Positions 55,373 to 64,000 of a stretch of DNA of 64,000 nt are shown in pieces (position 1 is the first letter of the stretch; every line of letters starts with the position of its first letter). Made by a program: the position numbers and the translations under genes. The notes under the pieces were generated by a model that had not been told where the DNA came from, did no database searches, and worked only from the letters and a program-made list of their open reading frames with translations. The DNA is taken from assembly GCF_004310425.1 (NCBI RefSeq), contig NZ_SIUB01000002.1:434001-498000 (forward strand). The letters run 5' to 3'. This DNA comes from Hansschlegelia quercus. GTDB taxonomy: Bacteria; Pseudomonadota; Alphaproteobacteria; Rhizobiales; Methylopilaceae.

Positions 55373-56055
55373 AGATCAAGATGTAAGGCTAGGCGGCAAC
55401 CTTAGCGAGAGGGGCTCGAGACTTGGGTGAGCCGCGGGGTGGGAATCCGATGTGCACGCCGCGTAGGATCACGCACACGCCACCGCCCCTCTTTGGACGG
55501 GATCGCGTGTTTTGCGGTTCGCAGTCCTGGGATGTCGCGACGCCCGGCTGTCTGCCAACGGATCGGGAGCAGATGTTGAGCTGTCGGCCGCCTATGGTCC
55601 GCTCTTCGGCGCGGCGCCAGAGTCCGCTCATGGCGCAGGTCGGCACCGGGAGCGGATGCCGGTCCTTGGAGCCATGTGCGAAGGGAAAGCGCGGGTCGAT
55701 ACCGAGTTCGTAGGCAAGCGGCGTGAGGCGCCAACCGCATCGAGATGATGCGGCTCCGCTATGTCCATCTGCCGACGAACTGGCGATCCAGTTCCACGTC
55801 GGCATGACGACGGCCAACACCTTCAGCCACGATAATCCGCAGTCGCAAACCGTCCAGGTGCCTGGGTCCGCCGAGTTCGAAGCCGATCTCGCCTTTCTCG
55901 ATCAGCTCATCAAGGCCTCAAGACGCCGGCGAGAGGGCGCAGGCCAATCCGGCTAACGATGAACCCTCAGCCCGGAAGACATCCGCCGCGAAAGGGTCGG
56001 CTGAGACCCTAGGGACGCGCTACAGGCAGGTAGGCCTCGGTTATCGCTCGAGCCG
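55373..56055. other. Gene-poor spacer
   Basis: 683 bases with overlapping short frames on both strands and none with family features. The least unlikely is a plus-strand frame ending at 55956 that contains AIQFHVGMTTANTFSHDNP and a helical basic end; it has no ribosome site. The stretch separates the DUF6361 operon from the protease gene and probably contains the promoter of that operon. Confidence 0.4.
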
Positions 56056-57159
56056 TCACGGTCGTGCGGCAAAGAGTTGAGGGAAGCCAACTGCGTCCGC
56101 ACGAACGATGCATTGGCTGACCGCGTAATCCGCTCCCAGACGCTCTGCTTCGGCGCGGGCCGACGCCTCATCGCGGAACAATCCTGCGATGTCGTCCCCG
56201 CTATGAATGCACGGAGCGAGCCGCGCCAGCGGATCGTCCGGGTGAAGGGTCGGCGCATAGGCGCTGAGATGCTGGTGCAAAGGCTCGATCCATGTCGCGA
56301 CCCCGGTACCGAGCTCGCCGCCGTTCGCCGCGGCAATCGACCGGCTCACCACGCCGACGACCTCGCCACGCAGGTTCAACACCGGCCCGCCGCTCATGCC
56401 TCCGGGCCAATCCGCTTGGACCTCAAAGATTGGCGTTCCGCGCACGCCGCCCCGCCCTTCGAGATACAGCGCGACGACCTCACCGTAGGCGGCTTTCATC
56501 CGGGCCCCCACCACGACGGCTTCGGCGCGGTCGCCCTCGAAGGCGCTGATCTCGGGAAACCCGATCGCAAGCACGGTTTCACCAGGCCTCGGGCCGACCG
56601 GAGATCGGCGGAGGGGCAGACACTCCAAGCGCCGTTCAGCATGGATGCGCGCCTCCATCATGACGAGATCCAGAGGCCTGACGTCGGGCTCTCCGCGCAG
56701 CGCCGCAAGAGGATCGTCACCGGGAAGCCCCAGCCACGCATACCGAGTGATCGGTGCCAAACCGCCCTCTGGGACTCTTGGTCGGCCGAACACCAGCCCT
56801 ACTCCCAAAAGCACGCGGAAGCCACGATCCGCCGGCGCCTCCATCGTGTAGCGAGGCGCGCCGGCCGGGCCGGCTTCGACTGCGGCGGCCGCCAGCGGCA
56901 CCCATCGCTCCATCTCGGCGAACACATGGTGCGCGCTCATGAGAGCACCCCAGGGGTCGAGCGCGAAGGCTGTGCCCAGCCCGGTCAGTCGACCGTCCTC
57001 ACCCTGTCGGAAGACCGGAAAAACGGCCCAGCGAGCTCCCATCGGATCTTCATAGTCAAACAGCGCCGACGTCTGCCCGTTCTCAGGCAGCGCCGGGAGA
57101 CCGGCCTCTCCCCGGGCGATGGCCTCGCAGGTCCGGACCGTGATTGGCTTGAGGGGCAT
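56056..57159 (-). CDS. Trypsin-like serine protease
   Basis: 367-residue protease with a chymotrypsin-fold triad: His in LMSAHHVF (residues 77/78), Asp164 in RPLDLVMME, and Ser256 in WPGGMSGGPV. No signal peptide is present, so it is likely cytosolic, which is unusual for DegP-like enzymes and typical of conflict-system proteases. About 80 residues after the protease domain (SGDDIAGLFRDEASARAEA) form a small unknown tail. The ATG at 57159 is chosen because AAAGGA lies eight bases before it; ATGs 3 and 10 codons upstream are possible. Confidence 0.82.
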   Translation of the reverse strand: MPLKPITVRTCEAIARGEAGLPALPENGQTSALFDYEDPMGARWAVFPVFRQGEDGRLTGLGTAFALDPWGALMSAHHVFAEMERWVPLAAAAVEAGPAGAPRYTMEAPADRGFRVLLGVGLVFGRPRVPEGGLAPITRYAWLGLPGDDPLAALRGEPDVRPLDLVMMEARIHAERRLECLPLRRSPVGPRPGETVLAIGFPEISAFEGDRAEAVVVGARMKAAYGEVVALYLEGRGGVRGTPIFEVQADWPGGMSGGPVLNLRGEVVGVVSRSIAAANGGELGTGVATWIEPLHQHLSAYAPTLHPDDPLARLAPCIHSGDDIAGLFRDEASARAEAERLGADYAVSQCIVRADAVGFPQLFAARP

Positions 57160-57569
57160 CAGTCGCATCCTTTCGTTAGACGCGGCCATGGCAATCTCGC
57201 CGGGTCAGCGCCGGCGTACATGACATGGCTCGGCCGCCAAGAGAGGCTCGTCAGCGGTTGTCGGGTAACGTTGTAGGCCGCGAGCGTGGTCCCGATCATT
57301 GCGGGAGGATGTCCTAAAAGGGCCGCAGTCGCGTTATTGCGATGCCTCGTGAGCAACAAGCTCCCGCTGATCGTCGATCTATGTACGGATGTGGGAGCGA
57401 AACGCTCAAATCGAGGCCCGCTTTTTCCGGCGATTTTACAACGATCGCTGCTTGGAAAGGGTAGTCCCGCATCGCGATTAGCGGGTGGTTGATCATTAAA
57501 GGCGAGTGCAGCGAGCGCTACCGATCGAGCTCCCACCGTCCCAGGGCGAAAGGGTGATCCGTGAAGCGA
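57160..57569. other. Gene-free spacer
   Basis: About 410 bases without a credible gene on either strand. It probably holds the promoter of the protease gene. No repeat, hairpin with T-run or mobile-element end was recognised. Confidence 0.4.
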
Positions 57570-58211
57570 CTATGTCGGAGGAGGTCCTTTGGGCATCTCC
57601 CACGGTCGACCGGTTTTCGCCTCAAGTCGCGCTCGAACCTTTTCCATTCGATCCGCCATCAGCTCGTCGATGAACTTGACAAGCTCTAGCCATTCCCGCG
57701 GGCCACCGACGTGGAAGCCGAGTGCGAGGCCAAGCTTGATCTCGAAGCGGCCGTCTCCGAACCCAATTTCTAACGCGTCAGAGACGCTGTGATGTCCGGC
57801 ATTGTGCGCGAAGCGCTTGTTGCGAAGATCGATGATGTCGTCATGAATCGGTCGAAGCCGTTCTGGGAGGGCGCCGCGTCCGAAGCCGCTTCCCCCGCCG
57901 CCCTGGTGTAGGCGTGCATAGGTGACGACAAAGGCCGTCGTCAGCATATCCAGCTCGAGAATAGCCTCCATTGTGGGTGCGAACCGATATAGCGTAAGGC
58001 GACTCTGAATATGCTTCAGTGTCACTAAGGTACCTAGCGAACGTGTAAGCCGCGAGAGGCTGGACAACTCATTGTCTACTGACCTCAGGACTGCACGACC
58101 GTCATCGACGATCTCCTGCATCTGATCACGCCAGTGCTGCGGTAGGAACTCAAGCGCCTCTTCAGGGAGAACAACGTATTCGTGACCATCCTCAAAGGGC
58201 TGATCCAACAT
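57570..58211 (-). CDS. Hypothetical HEPN-like helical protein
   Basis: 213-residue helical protein. The segment DDIIDLRNKRFAHNAGHH contains Arg130-x5-His136, resembling the R-x(4-6)-H motif of HEPN RNases, in a setting (LRN...H) typical of that fold. The C-terminal half ends in basic helices. The ATG at MLDQPFEDGHEYVVL is preferred; the frame runs 21 codons further. A HEPN assignment is tentative; a structural model would settle it. Confidence 0.5.
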   Translation of the reverse strand: MLDQPFEDGHEYVVLPEEALEFLPQHWRDQMQEIVDDGRAVLRSVDNELSSLSRLTRSLGTLVTLKHIQSRLTLYRFAPTMEAILELDMLTTAFVVTYARLHQGGGGSGFGRGALPERLRPIHDDIIDLRNKRFAHNAGHHSVSDALEIGFGDGRFEIKLGLALGFHVGGPREWLELVKFIDELMADRMEKVRARLEAKTGRPWEMPKGPPPT

Positions 58212-58773
58212 CCACCTCTCCCGACCTTGCTGCGCCCCCAAGACGGATAAGCCCCTAACTCTCATAGCGACCATCTGTGGTGGTCAAGATGATTGATGTT
58301 TGGATTGCGGGCATTGTTTGGAGGTCCGGGAGCAGACGTTCAGCGTTGGATGAAAAGCGAAAAGCGGATTGCCGCCCAAAAGTAAACGTTCCTGACGTCT
58401 GTCATGGGATCAAGTGCAGACGCGCTGGCTGCCGGCTCAGTGCCCGCTTGTAGGGTGTGAGCGAAAGTCTGGTCTGGCGCGGAACCGAATGTCAGCTTCT
58501 GGCGCAAAACGGCGGCGAGGCTCCTTCGCGTGCTGACCCATAGTTGACGTTCGAGGTGCCCGCTTTGCGCCAAATTAGAGCGACCGCATCTCCAGCGTTG
58601 CCGGCCCCTGACGCGACACCTCCTTTTTCTTTCTGTGGAACCGCTACCCCGGCGAGGTTGCGGCGGCCGTCCGTGATCTGGTCCGACAGGAAGCCTAGGT
58701 TTCGAATTCTGGTGCGCCGACGTCTCCTAGACCAATATACCCCTCATTCCAGCGGCCAGAACATCGAGGTCAA
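58212..58773. other. Gene-free spacer, probably decayed sequence
   Basis: 562 bases between the HEPN-like gene and the GTPase operon. Frames on both strands are short and out of character with neighbouring codon use. Base composition is lower in GC than the flanks. No recognisable transposase, tRNA or repeat was found. Confidence 0.4.
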
Positions 58774-60768
58774 TCAGTTGCTATGCACGGCTTTGCTTAG
58801 CCGGTGCCCGCCGGGAACATCATCTGCAGCTTTCCGGAGCAATTTTAGCTCCTTGCCGTCACTTAGGAGCCTACCGAAACTTGATGTATCGAGGTCATGG
58901 CGTACGTATGCTATCGATACAGCCAGACGTAATTTGAGGGCTTTGTCCCAATTTTTGAATATGCTGATATCAGGCAAGACCGGATTTAGAATTCGCTCGG
59001 CTCGCCAAGAAAGGTACGAGTCCATCATTCTGTGATGTAGGTAGGTAAACGACCGTTCAAAAATCTGCGGCGCATATTGGCCGCCGACGATCGTCGCCAG
59101 GGCAAACAGAAAGGCCTCGAGTTCGTCTCTCTCGTATGTATCGAGGTCTTCCTGGACGTTTCTGATGGCAGCAGCCCAGGGGTCAAGGCCCGCCTTTACT
59201 ACTTCCTCGCTGAGCCACCCCATCGCATCAGCAAGCGTCGACAGGATTGAGGTTCTGTCGATCCTTCGGAAGACCTTTGCGTCGAGGACACGGGATGGAG
59301 CAGCCGCCAGGGCAGATAGCCAGACCTCGGACGACTGCGCCCCGAAAAGGTTCGCCTTCTCGATCGCTTGGCCAAGAACGGGCACCGAAAATTTCTCGAC
59401 GGCTTTCTTTACGACCGCATCTGAAATGGGAGAAGGCAACCGCCGGACTAGCGCCCCCCCGACCCTGTGACCTTCCGGGATAGCATCGAGAAGCACTAGG
59501 AGGCTTTCTGTTTCGAGCCCTGCGATATGCTCGGAATCCAGCACGTCTGGATGGTTCGCCGCCAACCGGCGACGCATTTCGGGGAAACCTACTGTCACGT
59601 CCCAGAAGTCGGCTTCCGGCACCACCTGCGCTACTGTCGTGAGCAACGCGTCGGCCAGCCTCCCCGGGTGCGTGGCCGCCCATTCCGCAAGGCGCATCAT
59701 GTCGGTAGACCGCGCAGGCCAGGACCGCGCGACTCTAGCCAGCCCATCATCGGATGGTTGCGGAAGGCTGCGCCCTCGATCGATTTCGCAGAGATAGAGG
59801 AGGGCGTCTACCTGGCTTTCGGCAAAGAGAGCGCCGTTGATCAGATCGCTCTTGAGCGTCGAGGCGTCCTTGATCTCTGGGAACGCGTTCGTAACAGAGG
59901 CAAGGATGTATGTGCTCGGCGTCCGTTTGGTCTCCTTCGAGGCAATGAACAGCTGAACGAGTGGGCGGAACGATCCGCGCTGGCGTTTTACGTCCTGTCC
60001 GTATCGCCAGAGAAATGTCCGCAACTCGTGGGAGGAACTGGGCATGACGTCGTCTGCTGCTGCGACCAGCCATGGCTCTGTCTTCGGGGCAGGAGCGTTT
60101 GGTTTGTCATCGGAGCATCGGACGCTAGTCAACGTAAGGTCGAAGGACGAGCTAGTGCTGTCTGTTCCGGTCGACGCGGCGGTCTGGAACCGAAAGTTTC
60201 GCCGGAGCCGCGGCCACTGCTGCGACCAGAGCTCAAGTATCAGCCGATCAACTTCGCCGGGTCTGGCGACCTCGACGGAACGGTGGACGCCGCCGTAGAG
60301 GACCTCAAGCAGCTCGATCGTTCTGTTGCGGTCGAATTCGATTGTTGTGTCCGACCATGGACGATTGTCACCGGGACGGGAATGCAGCTCGATCCGACGA
60401 GCATATCGGGCGTGGGCGTCTCGGGATCCGGGCTTGCGGATCAGCGCCTCGAAGCAGGACAGATCGCTTACCTGCTCGAGCAGCGAGGGCTCGAGCAGAA
60501 GCAGGTGGGTCCAGACGCATCCAGGCCGGGGCATTTCGGGAGCTGGCCAAGTGTGCATCAGGCCGTAGCGCGACAGCGTTGGGATGGGGAATCCGGTCCA
60601 GTAGCCAACGGACGCGCTTGCGAAACGCGTCCCTGGCGCGAGATCGCTCGCAGCCGTCAGGTCCGAGGCCAGATCCGCCGGCAGCCTGATTGATGACGCC
60701 AGAAGCCGATGGCCGTCCGAATATCCGAACAGGCACTGGTCGATTTTGATAACGGCTTCGTCAGCCAT
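58774..60768 (-). CDS. GAP1-type GTPase-associated protein
   Basis: 664-residue protein. Its N-terminus (QCLFGYSDGHRLLASS, then YWTGFPIPTLSRYGLMHTW) matches the GAP1-N domain described in predicted NTP-dependent conflict systems. The remaining 450 residues are helical, with no known enzyme motif. Its start overlaps the DO-GTPase1 gene by eight bases. In related loci GAP1 proteins always accompany two small GTPases, as here; they are thought to be adaptors or effectors. Confidence 0.82.
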   Translation of the reverse strand: MADEAVIKIDQCLFGYSDGHRLLASSIRLPADLASDLTAASDLAPGTRFASASVGYWTGFPIPTLSRYGLMHTWPAPEMPRPGCVWTHLLLLEPSLLEQVSDLSCFEALIRKPGSRDAHARYARRIELHSRPGDNRPWSDTTIEFDRNRTIELLEVLYGGVHRSVEVARPGEVDRLILELWSQQWPRLRRNFRFQTAASTGTDSTSSSFDLTLTSVRCSDDKPNAPAPKTEPWLVAAADDVMPSSSHELRTFLWRYGQDVKRQRGSFRPLVQLFIASKETKRTPSTYILASVTNAFPEIKDASTLKSDLINGALFAESQVDALLYLCEIDRGRSLPQPSDDGLARVARSWPARSTDMMRLAEWAATHPGRLADALLTTVAQVVPEADFWDVTVGFPEMRRRLAANHPDVLDSEHIAGLETESLLVLLDAIPEGHRVGGALVRRLPSPISDAVVKKAVEKFSVPVLGQAIEKANLFGAQSSEVWLSALAAAPSRVLDAKVFRRIDRTSILSTLADAMGWLSEEVVKAGLDPWAAAIRNVQEDLDTYERDELEAFLFALATIVGGQYAPQIFERSFTYLHHRMMDSYLSWRAERILNPVLPDISIFKNWDKALKLRLAVSIAYVRHDLDTSSFGRLLSDGKELKLLRKAADDVPGGHRLSKAVHSN

Positions 60769-61651
60769 CGGTCATGAGCCAGAGCAGCGGAACAGTGATG
60801 TCGTGGCCGGGTTCGCCAACGTCGACGATCATGATCCTTTCACTGGGGTTTTTCTTCGCAGCTTCACGCACCGCCGCTTCGTCCTTGAAGTCGACGCCCT
60901 GCGCTGAGACCCCGTATAAGCGGCTGTCGAAGAAGTCCCGGTTCGTGCGCAGGAACTGATCCACAAGGGGCATCTCGCCGGCAATCCACTGAGCAGGCGT
61001 GCGACCCGACGGAACGATTAGATCCCAGGCAGAAATGACGAGAGCCAGTCGTCGCCGTCTGACTTCGAACGGCGCTCGCAGCAGGTCGCTTAGGATTTGC
61101 ACGATCCGAACGGAGCCGGGCGTCTCCTTGGGCTCCCAGACAAGCTCTTCCTCCTCATCATCGTCCGACCAGCTCTCCTGGGCTGTCTTGTCTTCTGGAT
61201 CACTGTCTGTGGCCGGTGGCTCGGGCGGCAGCTGGGCGTTGAGCTCAAGGATCGAGAGGAAGTCTTGTTTGGAGTTGGCGTTAATGAACAGCATGACGCC
61301 ATCGCATTCAGCAACGTTGTCGACGAAGATGCGGCGGCTCCTTCGCGCCTCGACCTGGTCTGAAAACCTCTCGCCTGCGACGTCCGGAAAGAAAGCCGCG
61401 GCTTGGGTGCCGGAGCTGTCGTCGACGAGATGCATCACCACGTCCGTGTCGCCTGTCTGGGACGTCCGCTCGACCGGCTGAAAAGTGCGCCAAGCCTCGG
61501 AGATCTTGTTTAGATAGGTCTGGTCACCTTCGAACCGTTCGAGCCTCAACAGGCAAGGTTTTTCGTTGGCCTCGACGATATGCCAGAGCGCGGCAAGGAA
61601 CGTAGTCTTGCCGGAGCCGGGCAACCCTATGATGACGAAGTTGGAATTCAT
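60761..61651 (-). CDS. Small GTPase, DO-GTPase1-like
   Basis: 296-residue P-loop GTPase: Walker A GLPGSGKTT (residues 9-17), switch-II-like PDVAGE (89-94), and SAWD in the base-recognition position. An acidic insertion (SDDDEEEEL) near residue 165 is unusual. It overlaps both neighbours (four bases with DO-GTPase2, eight with GAP1). It is one of two GTPases in the operon, the hallmark of double-GTPase conflict systems. Confidence 0.82.
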   Translation of the reverse strand: MNSNFVIIGLPGSGKTTFLAALWHIVEANEKPCLLRLERFEGDQTYLNKISEAWRTFQPVERTSQTGDTDVVMHLVDDSSGTQAAAFFPDVAGERFSDQVEARRSRRIFVDNVAECDGVMLFINANSKQDFLSILELNAQLPPEPPATDSDPEDKTAQESWSDDDEEEELVWEPKETPGSVRIVQILSDLLRAPFEVRRRRLALVISAWDLIVPSGRTPAQWIAGEMPLVDQFLRTNRDFFDSRLYGVSAQGVDFKDEAAVREAAKKNPSERIMIVDVGEPGHDITVPLLWLMTDG

Positions 61652-62574
61652 GCTCGTCGTTTCCGTAACAGGAAGCGATCAAACTCGTCGTCAAGCTTCA
61701 ACTCTGGAATTGGGGCCCCCGGCGGATCGGGAGGGGTCAACCAGCTACGGAGCATTGCGTCCATGCCGTATGCCGGGGCCGTCTGTCCCGAGGGATCTCT
61801 CGCAGCTGTGCGCCAGCTGGTCACCTTGGCGAAGCGGCCGGCATAGAGGTCTTTTGTCCGCTGCTCGAATGTCTCGATCGCTGTTATGGCGTGAGTGAGG
61901 GAGGCCGCCTGCAGCAGGTCGATCTTGGTGGTCACCAATTGAACTTCGACATGCTCGGGAACTGCGTCCGCGTCGGCGGCCGCCCGAATGAGCTGGCGAG
62001 CCGAAGTCAGTGTCTCTTCTCGTCTTAAATCGTCAGCTAGACGAGCTCCGTCTAGAACGAAGACGAGCGTCCTGGCCTTTACGATCTCCAAAAAGCCTTC
62101 AACCTTTGCCGTGTTGTCGCGGATAGCTCGATAGCTTTCACCTGCGCGCTCGGTGATCAGAAGGTCGACGCGGTCTTGCCCGCTGTCGGTTGCTAAGCCG
62201 AGATGAAAGAAACGCAGCCCTTCGCGGACTGAGGTCCGCTCGGTGTCCGGGATGGGCGCGCCCGTGATCATGCGCGCGAAATAGCATCGCCTTTCAAAGC
62301 CGGCGAGCGTCCTGCTTCCAGCAAAGTGCAGTCCCGCAAACGGCCCGCGAAGAAAGCGTTCGTAAATCTCCGTCACGAGCGTGGTCTTGCCAGCCCACCG
62401 CTCTCCGATCACCGCCACGACATTCGCGGCCCGCCAACGCATCAGAGCGTCGGCGTCCTCGATCGTCAGTAGATCCGCGTGCGGAAGCCAGAGCCGCTCT
62501 GTGTCGGTTGGAGAGGTCTCTTCTGGTTTGGCCTGGTCGAATACGTCAAGATCGGTGTCTTTCTCCTCGATCAT
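61648..62574 (-). CDS. Small GTPase, DO-GTPase2-like
   Basis: 308-residue GTPase with Walker A GERWAGKTT (residues 57-65) and TERAGE (141-146) in place of the usual DxxG(E) switch II. The base-recognition motif TTKID is at 215-219. The N-terminal 40 residues are acidic and probably disordered. The changed switch II suggests altered hydrolysis. It overlaps its neighbours by four bases on each side. Confidence 0.82.
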   Translation of the reverse strand: MIEEKDTDLDVFDQAKPEETSPTDTERLWLPHADLLTIEDADALMRWRAANVVAVIGERWAGKTTLVTEIYERFLRGPFAGLHFAGSRTLAGFERRCYFARMITGAPIPDTERTSVREGLRFFHLGLATDSGQDRVDLLITERAGESYRAIRDNTAKVEGFLEIVKARTLVFVLDGARLADDLRREETLTSARQLIRAAADADAVPEHVEVQLVTTKIDLLQAASLTHAITAIETFEQRTKDLYAGRFAKVTSWRTAARDPSGQTAPAYGMDAMLRSWLTPPDPPGAPIPELKLDDEFDRFLLRKRRA

Positions 62575-63620
62575 AGTGCGGACTCGAGCAACTGCTCGTA
62601 GAAGACCTGTTCGGCGAGTTCGCTCGCCTTGAACTCCATATGGGCGTCGAGACCCGTTGCAGACTCAAACGCCTGCACCCAGCCACCCCCACCGATCTCT
62701 CGAGCTTTGTTCAGCGCGGTCAGGACGGGACAGATCCCAGGGCGCAGCGGCATTTCGAGACTGAGCGTGTCAAGATCAGCGCTAAGGCCGTCGACGGCCA
62801 AAGCAAGTGAGATCGATTTGCTGTCCTTCTTCGCGCTCCGAAGTACTCGCTCAAGCACTGCCGGCGCCGCCACCGGACCAAGATACGACGTCGTGCACAG
62901 CTCACCGAGCTCGATGCCGCCGAGCAGGGCAGCCTGCGCAGGGCGAAGGCTGTCGAACGGCTTTCCCGATGAGCGGCTGTGTTCTCCAAACAGCCACCAC
63001 AAAATCTGCGATTCTTCGCGAAGATAATTGAAGTTCGCATTGAGCGCGCTGACCGCGTCCGTCACCTGCTTCGCGACGACCCTATCAGATTCCTGACTCT
63101 CTCCGCGGGTTTTTGAAAGGGCGGCAACCACTTGCGGAATGTCAGCGGCTACTTCGATCGTCTCGGCGAGCTTTGGGGTCGCGCTATGCTTAATCGGCGT
63201 GACGATGGATTGCGGGATCCTGTTCGTAACCGCTCGTTGCTTCAACGCTAATCGAGCTTCGTCGACAAGCCCGACAGCTTCCGTCGGCGACCTTTTGCCC
63301 TGAACCGATCCCGCGACTAGCCCAAGGATCGAGACGGCATCGCCCGCGGCGACGCTCGCTCCCAGTATCGCGGCCGCTACGATTATCGCCTCGCGCTCTC
63401 CTGTGACGAGGGAGAACGTCAAATCCTCCTTGCGAAGCTCGTCACGGAACCATGTAAGATCGGGCCTCAAGCCGTAATACGCGCCTACCAAATCAAGCTT
63501 TTGTTCGTCCGTCGCGTCTTCTTGGACGCGCGTGGCCGACAATTCGCGAAGGTTGATAATCTCGGCAGTGGGCTGGAGGCCGCCAAGCGCGTACCGGTCG
63601 GCGAAATCAATGCTGCTCAT
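62571..63620 (-). CDS. GASH-like all-helical GTPase-associated protein
   Basis: 349-residue, mostly helical protein resembling the GTPase-associated system helical (GASH) family. Features are an N-terminal SIDFADRYALGGLQPTAEII, the segment ILWWLFGEHSRSSGKPF, and SYLGPVAAPAVLERVL. It has no enzyme motif. It is encoded immediately before the GTPases with four-base overlaps on both sides. A hydrophobic Gly/Ala-rich stretch near residue 80 could be membrane-associated, but this is weak. Confidence 0.75.
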   Translation of the reverse strand: MSSIDFADRYALGGLQPTAEIINLRELSATRVQEDATDEQKLDLVGAYYGLRPDLTWFRDELRKEDLTFSLVTGEREAIIVAAAILGASVAAGDAVSILGLVAGSVQGKRSPTEAVGLVDEARLALKQRAVTNRIPQSIVTPIKHSATPKLAETIEVAADIPQVVAALSKTRGESQESDRVVAKQVTDAVSALNANFNYLREESQILWWLFGEHSRSSGKPFDSLRPAQAALLGGIELGELCTTSYLGPVAAPAVLERVLRSAKKDSKSISLALAVDGLSADLDTLSLEMPLRPGICPVLTALNKAREIGGGGWVQAFESATGLDAHMEFKASELAEQVFYEQLLESAL

Positions 63621-64000
63621 CTATCGGTGCGCCCTTCAGCTTCTGTTATTGCTTGCTCGAGATCCGCGAGCTTGCCGCGCTCGCTGGCTCGGATGAAGAC
63701 CCGCCTGAACCGCTCGAAATCTGGTTGCGCGATGTCGTTGTCTTCGAGCAAGGCAAGGCGGCCGACGATTTCGGATTTCTGACTAAATGTCAGTCCGTAA
63801 AACCGGATCCCGAGCTCGCGCAGCCTTGTCATTGTTTCCGGGCTAAGTCTTTGCTCGGCCGAGAGGATCTCGAACTCGTTTTTCCTTGGCGCTAAGATGG
63901 CATCGGCGATCTCAGAGTGGTCGAGAGCGCGACTGATGCGGGCGATACAGGCGGAAAGATCAGAGCATATCGGCGAGGATTGGTCGAGCGACCGTGTCGC
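63617..64000 (-). CDS. C-terminal part of an unidentified gene (5' end beyond window)
   Basis: The frame is open from base 64000 to TGA at 63617, 127 codons, with good coding character throughout, so the gene begins beyond the window. The translation includes SACIARISRALDHSEIADA, PETMTRLRELGIRFYGL and FERFRRVFIRASERGKL. The stop overlaps the GASH start (ATGA), making it the upstream member of the GTPase operon. No domain recognised. An internal ATG at 63832 is not the true start. Confidence 0.7.
   Translation of the reverse strand, partial: ATRSLDQSSPICSDLSACIARISRALDHSEIADAILAPRKNEFEILSAEQRLSPETMTRLRELGIRFYGLTFSQKSEIVGRLALLEDNDIAQPDFERFRRVFIRASERGKLADLEQAITEAEGRTDR

Noticed and set aside
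55389-55956. Overlapping short frames on both strands between DUF6361 and the protease
   Set aside because: Some words look protein-like, but none forms a domain or has a ribosome site; no gene can be supported.
58340-58573. 77-codon minus-strand frame in the spacer before the HEPN-like gene
   Set aside because: No ribosome site, no family features and atypical codon use; treated as decayed sequence.

Overview
The window reads as high-GC alphaproteobacterial chromosome, most likely a methylotroph-type Hyphomicrobiales (Methylopila/Hansschlegelia/Methylobacterium relatives). The grounds are a complete pqqABCDE operon, the gene order DUF177-plsX-fabH-ihfA-merR, an NDUFA12 homologue of mitochondrial-type complex I, a CBP3-like bc1 chaperone, class II (B12) ribonucleotide reductase and citramalate synthase. 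No rRNA, tRNA, CRISPR array, integrase or intact insertion sequence was seen.

Region 1 (1-30,092) is compact core genome. It holds tamB (cut by the window edge)/tamA, a MerR regulator, ihfA, fabH, plsX, DUF177 and the cytochrome bc1 chaperone on the minus strand. bamE and three small conserved genes follow on plus, then cimA/cysS on minus. The pqqABCDE operon is followed by map and radC. Next is a four-gene 'Anbu' cluster (circularly permuted ATP-grasp, alpha-E, transglutaminase, proteasome-like peptidase). DUF2155 and NDUFA12 come next, then a divergent LysR/aldo-keto reductase pair and nrdJ with an NrdR box far upstream.

Region 2 (30,093 to about 49,150) is accessory. It opens with a three-gene operon: an MBL-fold hydrolase, an E2-E1-JAB fusion and a patatin-like phospholipase. 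This looks like type II CBASS with the nucleotidyltransferase replaced by an MBL protein. The MBL gene has an in-frame amber codon inside its metal-binding motif, and its C-terminus is a flexible tail ending in glycine. Then come a truncated haemoglobin, an ATP-dependent DNA ligase and a GNAT/SRAP/hypothetical operon whose GNAT is frameshifted. A secreted EF-hand protein follows. Between 40.1 and 41.6 kb lie decayed fragments of the same ligase and SRAP genes, evidence of an old duplication. Many small hypothetical genes, a DUF4153 membrane protein and a metallophosphoesterase complete this part. It ends with a scar in which an HNH nuclease 3' end abuts the start of another gene.

Region 3 (49,234-64,000, all minus strand) looks like a defence or conflict island. 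It contains an overlapping DUF6361 / phospholipase-D-like / SNF2-like helicase operon, a trypsin-like protease, a HEPN-like protein, and an overlapping operon of a GAP1-type protein, two small GTPases, a GASH-like helical protein and a further gene cut by the window end. The MBL/E2-E1-JAB/patatin operon, the DUF6361/PLD/helicase operon and the double-GTPase operon are the strongest candidates for little-studied systems. All family calls were made by eye from translated sequence; no database search was run.
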